Shown: positions 8,273 to 15,609 of the stretch, in pieces
Layout of the letters: the number at the start of each line of letters is the position of its first letter
How positions within the stretch are numbered: the stretch's first letter is position 1
Source of the DNA: Acidobacteriota bacterium
GTDB taxonomy: Bacteria > Acidobacteriota > Vicinamibacteria > Vicinamibacterales > UBA2999
Assembly (NCBI GenBank): GCA_030697165.1
Contig: JAUYQQ010000003.1
Span: forward strand, 62,001-126,000
Length of the DNA stretch: 64,000 bases
Reading direction: 5' to 3'
Translations under genes and position numbers: made by a program
The notes under the pieces: model-generated
Databases searched by the model: none
What the model saw: the letters and a program-made list of their open reading frames with translations, nothing else
Told to the model about the DNA's origin: nothing

Positions 8273-9958
8273 ATGACCCTGATCCGCGCGCTCGTCGTTC
8301 CCACGGTCGCGGGCCTGTGCCTCGCGGTGTTGGCCTGTGCGCCGGCGCAGGACCGATACGACGTGATCATCCGCGGGGGTGACGTCCTGGTGGGCGACGG
8401 CGGGCCGTCGCTTCGCGTGGACGTCGGCATCAGGGGCGACCGCATTGTCGCGATGAGCGACTTGTCGGCGGCCCAGGGCGGCCGGGTGATCGACGCCACC
8501 GGCCTGGTGGTGGCGCCCGGCTTCATCGACGTGCAAGGCCAGTCGGGCACGACGCTGCTGACCGATGGCAACGGCGAGAGCCACGTGCGCCAGGGCATCA
8601 CGACCGAGATCATCGGCGAGGGCGGGTCGCCGGCGTTCTGGACCAAGGACACCGCCGACGTGGACGCGCTGCGCGTGTTCGACGTGCCGTTCGACTGGAC
8701 CGGCTTCAGCGGCTACTTCGAGCGGTTGCGGCAGCGTGGCACGACCATCAACGTCGGCACCTTCGTGCCGGCCACCACCGTGCGGCGCGAGGTGATCGGC
8801 CTCGACAACCGTGCCCCGACGCCGGCGGAGCTGTCGCGCATGGAGGCGATGGTCGACCAGGCGATGCAGGACGGCGCGTTCGGACTCTCGAGCGCGCTGA
8901 TTTACGTGCCGGGGACGTTTGCCCAGACCAGCGAGCTGGTGGCGCTGGCCAGGGTGGCCGCCCGGCACAACGGCATCTACATTACCCACATCCGGGGTGA
9001 GAGCTTCAACCTGTTCAACGCGCTGGACGAAGCGATCGCGATTGGCCGCGAGGCCGGCCTGCCGGTCGTGGTGTTTCATCTGAAGGTGGCCGCCAAGGCC
9101 AACTGGGGCCGCATGAGCGAGGCGCTCGCCAAGCTTGACCAGGCGAACGCCGCCGGGATCCCGGTGACGGCGACCATGTATCCGTACACGGCGGGCGGCA
9201 CGGGACTCGCGGCGACGCTCCCGCTGTGGGTGCAGGAGGGCGGCCGCGACCGGATGCTGGCGCGCCTGGCCGACGCCGAAATCCGCAAGCGCGTTCGCGC
9301 GGAGATCGAAACCCAGCTCGATGGCTGGGAAAACCTGCTGCTGGCGACCACCTTCGACGGCATCCAGGTGGCGTCGGTTCCGCCGGCGATGGACCAGTCG
9401 ATCGTCGGCAAGCGGATCACGCAGATCGCCGCCGAGCGCAAGGCCGATCCGTGGGAGGTCTATTTCCAGTTGCTGATCGACAGCGGCGGCCGCATCGGCG
9501 CGCTGTACCACATGATGAGCGAGGCGGATGTGGCCACCGGGCTGCGATCGAGCCGGGTCACGATCGGTAGCGACTCGGCGGCGTTGCGCCGCGAAGGCGT
9601 CCTGGCGCAAGGGGCGCCACATCCGCGGGCCTACGGCACGTTTCCGCGCGTCTTGTCGAAGTACGTTCGGGACGACAAAGTCCTGTCGCTGAACGACGCG
9701 GTGAGGCGTATGACCGGGGCCGCCGCCGCGCAGATGGGCATCACCGACCGCGGCTCGATTCGCATTGGGCTACTGGCGGACGTCGTGGTCTTCAACCCCG
9801 CCACCATTCGCGATCATGCCACCTATGAGCAGCCGCATCAGTACGCGACCGGCATCGAGCATGTGATCGTCAATGGCGTGCCGGTGCTCGACCCCAAGGG
9901 GCTGACCGGCGCCCGCCCGGGCCGCCCGGTGTACGGCCCGGCTCGACGACCGCGTTAA
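8273..9958 (+). CDS. D-aminoacylase-like amidohydrolase, probable lipoprotein
   Basis: This 561-residue protein belongs to the amidohydrolase superfamily, subgroup of N-acyl-D-amino-acid deacylases. It has the N-terminal composite domain (DVIIRGGDVLVGDGG), the PGFIDV strand of the first metal-binding site, ITHIRGE and a C-terminal GLLADVVVFNP. The usual metal-binding HxH after GFIDV is replaced by QGQ. The N-terminus is a signal peptide ending in LAVLAC, which could be a lipobox (Cys near residue 22), so periplasmic or outer-membrane anchoring is likely. The ATG at 8273 was chosen over an in-frame TTG three codons earlier. Its stop codon overlaps that of the convergent amidohydrolase gene. 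Confidence 0.9.
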   Translation: MTLIRALVVPTVAGLCLAVLACAPAQDRYDVIIRGGDVLVGDGGPSLRVDVGIRGDRIVAMSDLSAAQGGRVIDATGLVVAPGFIDVQGQSGTTLLTDGNGESHVRQGITTEIIGEGGSPAFWTKDTADVDALRVFDVPFDWTGFSGYFERLRQRGTTINVGTFVPATTVRREVIGLDNRAPTPAELSRMEAMVDQAMQDGAFGLSSALIYVPGTFAQTSELVALARVAARHNGIYITHIRGESFNLFNALDEAIAIGREAGLPVVVFHLKVAAKANWGRMSEALAKLDQANAAGIPVTATMYPYTAGGTGLAATLPLWVQEGGRDRMLARLADAEIRKRVRAEIETQLDGWENLLLATTFDGIQVASVPPAMDQSIVGKRITQIAAERKADPWEVYFQLLIDSGGRIGALYHMMSEADVATGLRSSRVTIGSDSAALRREGVLAQGAPHPRAYGTFPRVLSKYVRDDKVLSLNDAVRRMTGAAAAQMGITDRGSIRIGLLADVVVFNPATIRDHATYEQPHQYATGIEHVIVNGVPVLDPKGLTGARPGRPVYGPARRPR

Positions 9959-11235
9959 AAAGCTTTTCGCCCGTTGATCCACACCTGTTCGATGCTGCGG
10001 GTGTTGCGAATGTTGTCGAGCGGGTTGGCGCCGAGCACGATCAGGTCGGCGGCCGCGCCGGCGGCGAGCGTGCCGAGCTGACCGGCGCGCTGATGGCACC
10101 TGGCGGCGTCGCCCGTCGCTGACACGAGCGCCTGCATCGGCGTCAGGCCGGCCTCGACCATCATTTCCAGCTCGAGGTGCTCAAAGAAGCCCTGAAAGCG
10201 CGCCGGCGGTCCGGAGTCGGTGCCGAACGCGATGCGCACGCCGCCATCGACCAGCGCCTTGAGATTCCGCTTGGCGACTTCGAGACCCGCCTTGTACTGC
10301 TGGCCGGCTTTCCAACCGGCGCTGTTACGGACCTGCGCGTGCCGCTTCGGATCCTTCAACTGCGCGACGATCTCGGGCGTCACGCCCTTGACGAAGAACG
10401 GATCGTCGATCCAGGCCGGTGTGGAATCGTAGATGAACGTCGAGATCTCGCGCGTGAACGTGGGGGAGTAGCAGACGTCGCGCGCCTTCATGGCTGCGAT
10501 GAACGCGGCATCCACCGGTTCGTCGCGCACGCTGTGGGCGATGAAGTCGGCGCCGCCGGCCAGCGTGGCCTTGGCATCGGCCAGCGAATAGATGTGGACG
10601 GCCACCTTCAGCCTGCGAGCATGCGCCTCGTCGATGACGGCGCGCCAGGCGGCTTCGGGCATCTTGCGGCCGGTGCCGAGGTTGTCATCGACGCGAATCT
10701 TGATCAGGTCGGGTTTCATCTCCGCGACCGTGCTGGTCATGGCGCGCGCCGCCTCGGCGGTGTCGCCCGTCACCACCGCGCCGCCCACGAACAGCCGGGC
10801 GCGGTCGAGCGGTCCGGACGACTGCTCGTTGCGCAACTCGAAGCCGAGCGCCTGGTCGTCGCCCAGGCTGAACACCGTGGTGACCCCGTACTGGGCGTAG
10901 GTCGTCAGCTGCCGCGTCAGGTTCTCGCGCGTGTACGACGCCGGGTCCGAGCGCAGGCCGGTCGTGGCGGCGACATGGCCATGGGCGTTGATCAGGCCCG
11001 GCAACAGCGTCTTGCCCGTGACGTCGATACGGGTGGCGCCCGCCGGCACCGGCGTCGAGGCCGCCGGCCCCGCCGCGACGATGCGGCCGCCGTCGATCAC
11101 GACCGTGCCGGCGTCGATGACGCGGCCGGTGCCATCGATGAGCCGCCCGCCGACGAAGGCGGTGGCTTGCGCCGCGGCCGGGGCGGCGGTCGAGACCACG
11201 AGGATTACGCTGGCGAACAGGGCAGCAATGCGCAT
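9955..11235 (-). CDS. Secreted amidohydrolase (imidazolonepropionase/prolidase-like)
   Basis: This 426-residue amidohydrolase has a cleavable signal peptide (MRIAALFASVILVVSTAAPAA, then AQA). The first metal site NAHGHV keeps HxH; later ligands are suggested by KVAVHIYSLADA, DFIAHSVRDE and the Asp of IAFGTDSGPP. The C-terminus GAAADLIVLGANPLDNI is standard for the family. Members hydrolyse cyclic amides or dipeptides; the substrate cannot be told. It is convergent with, and overlaps by 4 bp, another amidohydrolase gene that has lost HxH. Confidence 0.92.
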   Translation of the reverse strand: MRIAALFASVILVVSTAAPAAAQATAFVGGRLIDGTGRVIDAGTVVIDGGRIVAAGPAASTPVPAGATRIDVTGKTLLPGLINAHGHVAATTGLRSDPASYTRENLTRQLTTYAQYGVTTVFSLGDDQALGFELRNEQSSGPLDRARLFVGGAVVTGDTAEAARAMTSTVAEMKPDLIKIRVDDNLGTGRKMPEAAWRAVIDEAHARRLKVAVHIYSLADAKATLAGGADFIAHSVRDEPVDAAFIAAMKARDVCYSPTFTREISTFIYDSTPAWIDDPFFVKGVTPEIVAQLKDPKRHAQVRNSAGWKAGQQYKAGLEVAKRNLKALVDGGVRIAFGTDSGPPARFQGFFEHLELEMMVEAGLTPMQALVSATGDAARCHQRAGQLGTLAAGAAADLIVLGANPLDNIRNTRSIEQVWINGRKAF

Positions 11236-11243
11236 GGCGACAG

Positions 11244-11249
11244 AGCTTA
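11244..11249 (-). promoter_or_regulatory. -10-like TAAGCT, 8 nt before ATG
   Basis: TAAGCT lies 8 nt upstream of the ATG at 11235 with no Shine-Dalgarno sequence between. Match to the TANNNT leaderless pattern only. Confidence 0.4.
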
Positions 11250-11321
11250 TCACCGGCGGATGACCTGTCACGAGCGAGCCTGGGGTGCCGGCCCGGCCGG
11301 CATTCCGGGCGAGTCGAGTGA

Positions 11322-11327
11322 TAACAT
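11322..11327 (+). promoter_or_regulatory. -10-like TAACAT, 6 nt before ATG
   Basis: TAACAT lies 6 nt upstream of the ATG at 11334. No ribosome-binding site is visible between them, consistent with a leaderless mRNA. Confidence 0.4.
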
Positions 11328-11333
11328 TCACCA

Positions 11334-11984
11334 ATGCCTTCACTGCGCGTCCTGGTCGCCGATGACGAGCCGGTGTCGCGGACCGTCGTCGGTGCGATGT
11401 TGAAGAAGGCCGGGTACGAGGTCACGTTCGCGCCTGACGGCGAACAGGCCTGGCAGCAACTGACCGCGCCCAACCCGCCCGCGATCGCCTTGCTCGACTG
11501 GGAGATGCCGGGGCTGGCCGGCCCGGAAGTCGTGCAGCTGATCCGCGCCCGCGGCGAGCAGGCGCCGACTTACGTGATCCTGCTGACCTCGCGCGATTCC
11601 TCGGCCGATATCGTCACCGGCCTCAAGGCCGGCGCCAACGACTACGTGACCAAGCCGGCCAACGAGGACGAACTGGTCGCGCGCGTCAACGTCGGCGCCC
11701 GTGTCGTCGAACTGCAGCTGGCGCTGGCCGAGCGCGTGCGCAGCCTCGAAGAGGCCCTGGCCAACGTCAAGGCCCTGCAGACCCTGCTGCCGATGTGCGC
11801 CTACTGCAAGTCGATCCGCAACGACCAGAACTACTGGGAGAAGGTGGAGACTTATTTCCACGATCACTCGGGGGTGTCGTTCTCGCACAGCTATTGCCCG
11901 ACCTGTTACGAGCGCTTCGTCAAGCCGCAACTCGACGCGCTCGAGGACGTGTCGCAGGCGCAGAAGAAGCAGAAGGGGAGATGA
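11334..11984 (+). CDS. Response regulator with C-terminal Cys-rich domain
   Basis: A 216-residue protein. Residues 1-120 form a receiver domain (Asp10/Asp11, phosphoacceptor Asp55 in LLDWEMPG, conserved Lys in YVTKPAN). A short coiled coil (LQLALAERVRSLEEALANVK) leads to a compact module LPMCAYCKSIRNDQNYW followed by HSYCPTCYERF. The two CxxC pairs could bind zinc; this module is known as a C-terminal appendage of sensory proteins but has no assigned activity. No DNA-binding domain is present. The stop codon overlaps the start of an Hpt gene, which suggests a phosphorelay pair. Confidence 0.92.
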   Translation: MPSLRVLVADDEPVSRTVVGAMLKKAGYEVTFAPDGEQAWQQLTAPNPPAIALLDWEMPGLAGPEVVQLIRARGEQAPTYVILLTSRDSSADIVTGLKAGANDYVTKPANEDELVARVNVGARVVELQLALAERVRSLEEALANVKALQTLLPMCAYCKSIRNDQNYWEKVETYFHDHSGVSFSHSYCPTCYERFVKPQLDALEDVSQAQKKQKGR

Positions 11985-12340
11985 TGGCCGCGCCGGCGCT
12001 CGACCCCGTCGTCCTCGACAGCCTCCGCCAGTTGACGCCGCCAGGCGAACCTGACGTGCTGGCCGAGGTGCTCCAGCTCTTCACGACTGATGTGCCGGCG
12101 CGCATCGAACGGCTGCGGGCCGCCTGGCTGGCCGGAGATGCCGTCGCCGTGCAGCGTGCCGCCCATTCGCTGAAGGGCAGCGCCGGCAACATCGGTGCGA
12201 AGCAGCTGTTGGCCGTCTGCGCCCGGCTCGACGAGCTGGGGCGGTCGGGGGACCTGTCGGCCTTGGCGCCGGTGGTCGCGTCACTCGATGCCGAGTACGG
12301 TCGCGTCGAGGCCGAAATCTCACGCCTGATCAACGTTTAA
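11981..12340 (+). CDS. Hpt-domain phosphotransfer protein
   Basis: This 119-residue single-domain histidine phosphotransfer protein carries the motif RAAHSLKGSAGNIGA with the phosphoacceptor at about His62. The start ATG at 11981 overlaps the stop of the response regulator gene (ATGA) and is preceded by GGGGAG, so translation is probably coupled. It should shuttle phosphate between a hybrid kinase encoded elsewhere and the neighbouring receiver protein. An ATG three bases later is a possible alternative start. Confidence 0.93.
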   Translation: MMAAPALDPVVLDSLRQLTPPGEPDVLAEVLQLFTTDVPARIERLRAAWLAGDAVAVQRAAHSLKGSAGNIGAKQLLAVCARLDELGRSGDLSALAPVVASLDAEYGRVEAEISRLINV

Positions 12341-12395
12341 CAAGAGATCAAGAGATCACGAGAATAGATTTCTCGTGGTCTCCTGGTCTCCTGTT
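12341..12395. repeat. Hairpin of AAGAGATC-type tandem units between convergent genes
   Basis: The left arm contains two AAGAGATC units ending in ACGAGAA; the right arm is its imperfect complement (TTCTCGTGG then GTCTCCTG repeated). The arms span about 26 bp each around a 5 nt loop. The element starts directly after the Hpt stop codon and includes the last codons of the photolyase gene. Related elements occur at 18745, 49941 and 51892. Confidence 0.85.
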
Positions 12396-13846
12396 GCCGG
12401 ATTGCCATAGCGTTTGAGGTACTCGCGCAGTCGCAGCTTGCGCGCCGCGCTATCGGACGTCATGTAGCGCACCACTCCGAAGATGGGCCGCTCGGGAAAC
12501 CACGGCCGGTCGTAGCGCCCGAGGACCCAGAAGATGCCCGCGTACGAATTGGGATCGCGGCCATCGAGGGCGTACTTGTTGTTCAACTCGACCATCGCCG
12601 CCAGCGCTTCGCGCGGGGTGGCCGACCATTGCAGGATCTTCTTGCCCCATAGCATGCGCAGGTAGTTGTGCATGCGGCCCTCGCTCACGAGCTGGCGTTG
12701 CGCGGCGTTCCAGAGCGGATCATGAGTCCGGGCCTGCTCCAGGGTAGTCAGGTCGTAGACCCACTCGCGTTCGTCCACTTCATGCGCCTCGAGCGTCGCG
12801 AGCGCCCAGGCCGGCAACGACTCGAACACGTCGTAGTCGTCCCGCTGGCAGGCGAAGTTGAAGCCCAGCTCGCGCCAGGTGATCAGCTGATCGAGAAACG
12901 CCTCGGCGTTGGCGCCGACACCCCACCAGCCTTCGCGCGCGCCGGTGGCCCGCTGCGGTAAATCGCCAAGCCAGCCTTCGCGCGTCATGATCGCGTCGAA
13001 GACCTCGTGCGAGGAGAGGTGCCCCCAGTGCAGGTACGGCGACAGTCCGCTCGACACGTCGCGGTCGGGATGGTTGCGCGCGCTGCCGTAGTCCGCAAAG
13101 CCCCCCGACAGGAACTGCTGCAGCGCTTCGCTCGCGGCCACCGAGCCGCCGCGTTGCCCTACCGCCCGGACCCGCCGGTCGATGGGCAGGTCGTTCAGGC
13201 TGCCACCCCCGTCAAGCCAGCCAAGTGCGTCGGGCCAGCGCGCGGCTGTGCCCGGCGGCAAATCGGGCGGCGCTCCGGTCAGCGCCGCGAGCGGGTCGGG
13301 CAGTGGCCGGTGCGCCAGGTGCGCGGGCAACGCGCCCTGCAGGGCCCGGCGGAACGCGTAGGCGGTGGGATGCACCTTGGCGACCGCGCGCATGGGCAGC
13401 AGGCCGTTCGAATCGACGGCCTCCATGGCCACGTCCACGCGGGCCGCTGCCGTGGCGACCATGGCGGGCAGGAAGAAGCACGGGAAGTCGTCGGTCACGA
13501 CGACGGCCGCGCTGGCGGCGAGGTGGGCGAGCAGGCCGCGCCCGTCGCCGTCGTCCGGTTCGAGGTATGGATGGTAGCGAACGCCCCGCCGCTGAAACCC
13601 GCGGGCGTTATCGCGCATCCCATCGACAACGAACTGGTGAAAGCGCGCCGAGGCCCATTGATGGCCGGCGCGCAGCGCCTCGAGCACGAGCAGCGGCTTG
13701 CGGAGCTGGACGGCGTGTTCCACCGCCCGCTGGAGGGCAAAGTTATGCCTCGTGCGGCGGGTGGCGATCATCCAGTAGAGGATGTAGTCGCCGCCAGGCC
13801 GAACCGGCGCGCGGTTGAGCGGGGAGATCCGTTCGGGGGGCACCAT
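12356..13846 (-). CDS. phrB: Class II CPD photolyase
   Basis: This 496-residue protein repairs cyclobutane pyrimidine dimers with light, using FAD. Class II features are clear: the N-terminal alpha/beta domain (YWMIATRRTRHNFAL), the FAD region SGLSPYLHWGHLSSHEV, FLDQLITWRELGFNFA, the segment RMHNYLRMLWGKKILQWS, and DGRDPNSYAGIFWVLGRYD near the C-terminus. The last dozen residues after LKRYGNPA are encoded inside an intergenic hairpin tract, so the natural C-terminus has probably been replaced. The gene converges on the Hpt gene and diverges from a bacilliredoxin gene. Confidence 0.95.
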   Translation of the reverse strand: MVPPERISPLNRAPVRPGGDYILYWMIATRRTRHNFALQRAVEHAVQLRKPLLVLEALRAGHQWASARFHQFVVDGMRDNARGFQRRGVRYHPYLEPDDGDGRGLLAHLAASAAVVVTDDFPCFFLPAMVATAAARVDVAMEAVDSNGLLPMRAVAKVHPTAYAFRRALQGALPAHLAHRPLPDPLAALTGAPPDLPPGTAARWPDALGWLDGGGSLNDLPIDRRVRAVGQRGGSVAASEALQQFLSGGFADYGSARNHPDRDVSSGLSPYLHWGHLSSHEVFDAIMTREGWLGDLPQRATGAREGWWGVGANAEAFLDQLITWRELGFNFACQRDDYDVFESLPAWALATLEAHEVDEREWVYDLTTLEQARTHDPLWNAAQRQLVSEGRMHNYLRMLWGKKILQWSATPREALAAMVELNNKYALDGRDPNSYAGIFWVLGRYDRPWFPERPIFGVVRYMTSDSAARKLRLREYLKRYGNPATGDQETTRNLFS

Positions 13847-13903
13847 TCCAGTTACAATGATGAGACGTAGGACGCGAGTTTTTTCGAAGAGGATTCAAGA
13901 CAC

Positions 13904-14326
13904 ATGATCGTGCAACGCTATCCAGAACCGTTCATTGCGCCGATGCGGGCCGAACTGTCCCGATTGGGTTTCGAAGAGCTGAAGACGCCCGAGGCGGTCG
14001 AGACCACCGTCCAGCAGGCCGGCACGACGATGCTCGTAGTGAACTCGGTGTGCGGCTGCGCGGCCGGCAAGGCCCGCCCGGGTATTGCCCTCGCGCTCCG
14101 GCAGGGCAAGCGCCCCGACCGCCTGGCCACGGTGTTCGCCGGCGCCGACGTCGAAGCCACCGATGCCGCGCGCGCCCACTTCGCGCCATATCCGCCGTCG
14201 TCGCCATCGATTGGCCTGATGAAGGACGGCAAGCTGGTCTACCTGATGGAGCGTAAGGACATCGAGAACCGCTCGTCGGACCTGATCGCCGCCGAACTGC
14301 AGAAGGCGTTCGAAGAGCACTGCTAG
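13904..14326 (+). CDS. BrxA/BrxB-family bacilliredoxin (YphP/YqiW)
   Basis: This 140-residue thioredoxin-fold protein has the diagnostic CGC motif in NSVCGCAAGKARP (Cys50 and Cys52). Family members remove bacillithiol or related thiols from oxidised proteins. Length and the downstream FAGADVEATDAARAHF segment, with the PSSPSIGLMKDGKLVYLMER strand pair, match the family. A GAGG ribosome-binding site lies about 12 nt before the ATG. Which low-molecular-weight thiol this organism uses cannot be told here. Confidence 0.93.
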   Translation: MIVQRYPEPFIAPMRAELSRLGFEELKTPEAVETTVQQAGTTMLVVNSVCGCAAGKARPGIALALRQGKRPDRLATVFAGADVEATDAARAHFAPYPPSSPSIGLMKDGKLVYLMERKDIENRSSDLIAAELQKAFEEHC

Positions 14327-14471
14327 ACAGTTGAAAGTTGAAAAGTTGGTAGTTGGTAGTTGAAGTTAAAAGTTTCAGTTGCATTGGCAGTTGGTAGTTC
14401 ACTGGAACTGAAACTGAAACTGAAACTATTAACTACAACTACCAACTTTCAACTCGTAAACTTTCAACTCC
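14327..14471. repeat. Long hairpin of GTTGAAA / GGTAGTT units
   Basis: The 145 bp between convergent genes is almost entirely made of short AT-rich units: GTTGAAAGTTGAAAAGTT, GGTAGTTGGTAGTTG and AGTTTCAGTT on the left, and their complements (GAACTGAAACTGAAACTG, ACTACCAACTTTCAACTC) on the right. It would fold into one long stem. Base composition is far from the surrounding GC-rich DNA. A related run is at 47236. Confidence 0.9.
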
Positions 14472-15503
14472 CTAGCCGCCCCGTGTGTGCATCTCCAAGT
14501 GGGGGTCCCTTCGCAGGGTGCTCACCGGAATCAACGGTGACCGCTCGCGCTCGGTCAGCCGCGCTTCGGCGCCGCGGTCGGTGCGCGCGTGCCATACGCT
14601 GGTCACCAGGTCGCGCAGGGCTTCGTCACTGACGCCGCCGCGCAGCGGCCCCCGCAAGTCCACGCCACGCGCGCCATACAAGCACAAATACCAGAGTCCG
14701 TCGGCGGTCAGCCGGCTGCGATCGCACGACTTGCAGAACGGTTCGGTGGTCGAGGCGATGATGCCAAAGACCGTGCCGTCGGGCAGGCAATAGCGTTCGG
14801 CCGGCGCCGACGACGACTCGCGGACTGGCTCCACCGGTCCGTAGTGCGCGGCGATCGTTGCCAGCATGTCCTGGCGCGAGACGACCTGGCTCGTCGACCA
14901 GGTTGTGGCGCCGCCGACATCCATGTATTCGATGAACCGGATCTCGGCGCGCCGCTCCCGGGCAAATTCCAGCAACGGGATCAGCTCGTCGTCGTTGATG
15001 CCGCGGATCATCACCGTGTCGATCTTGAACCCCGGGAACACGTCGACCGCGGCATCGATGCCGGCGATGACGCGCGGCAACTCGTCGAAGCGCGCGAGCT
15101 TGACGAAGCGGTCACGCTGCAGGGTGTCGAGACTGATGGTGAGCCGGTGCAGGCCCGCCGTCTTGAGGCTGGCCACCGCCGGCGCCAGCAGTACCGCGTT
15201 GGTGGTCATGGCGAAGTCGCGAATGGCCGGCTTCGCCGCCAGCCGCGCCACCAGGTCCGGCAGGTCACGGCGCAGCAGCGGCTCGCCGCCGGTCAGCCGG
15301 ACCTTGTCGACACCCAGGTGCAGGAACTGATCGACCAGCCGCTCGATCTCCTCGAACTGCAGGATGTCTTCCCGCGGCAGCCACAAGTAGTCGGCCTCGG
15401 GCATGCAGTACTGGCACCGCAGGTTGCAGCGGTCCGTCACCGAAAGACGGAGATTACGCAGGGGCCGGCCGTGGAGGTCAGAAACTGACACGGCTTTGAT
15501 CAT
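14472..15503 (-). CDS. moaA: GTP 3',8-cyclase MoaA
   Basis: This 343-residue radical SAM enzyme makes the first intermediate of molybdenum cofactor from GTP. The N-terminal [4Fe-4S] motif is C26-x3-C30-x2-C33 (RCNLRCQYC). The C-terminal substrate-side cluster is seen in EPFCKSCDRSRLTADG with a third Cys in WYLCLYG. The protein ends in Gly-Gly, as MoaA requires. No other Mo-cofactor gene is adjacent, but a sulfite-oxidase-family molybdoenzyme is encoded at 26059. The gene is bracketed on both sides by hairpin repeats. Confidence 0.97.
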   Translation of the reverse strand: MIKAVSVSDLHGRPLRNLRLSVTDRCNLRCQYCMPEADYLWLPREDILQFEEIERLVDQFLHLGVDKVRLTGGEPLLRRDLPDLVARLAAKPAIRDFAMTTNAVLLAPAVASLKTAGLHRLTISLDTLQRDRFVKLARFDELPRVIAGIDAAVDVFPGFKIDTVMIRGINDDELIPLLEFARERRAEIRFIEYMDVGGATTWSTSQVVSRQDMLATIAAHYGPVEPVRESSSAPAERYCLPDGTVFGIIASTTEPFCKSCDRSRLTADGLWYLCLYGARGVDLRGPLRGGVSDEALRDLVTSVWHARTDRGAEARLTERERSPLIPVSTLRRDPHLEMHTRGG

Positions 15504-15604
15504 AGTGCCTAAGGTGCCTAGGGTGCCTAGAGTGCCTAGAGTGCCTAGAGTGCGTCGGGTGCACAGTAGGCACCCTAGGCACCCCTAGGCACTTTAGGCA
15601 CCCC
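15504..15604. repeat. Tandem GTGCCTAGA-unit tract with complementary arm
   Basis: Five to six near-identical 9 bp units (GTGCCTAAG, GTGCCTAGG, GTGCCTAGA) run from about 15507 to 15555, then complementary units (TAGGCACCC) to about 15601. The whole forms a hairpin of about 100 bp between moaA and the UPF0182 gene. The same units appear at 36108 (inside a gene) and at 37720. Confidence 0.9.
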
Positions 15605-15609
15605 AGTTT

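Noticed and set aside
15504-15604. CRISPR-like direct repeats (also 37720-37859)
   Set aside because: Units are 9 bp and contiguous, with no unique spacers of 30-40 bp and no cas genes nearby.
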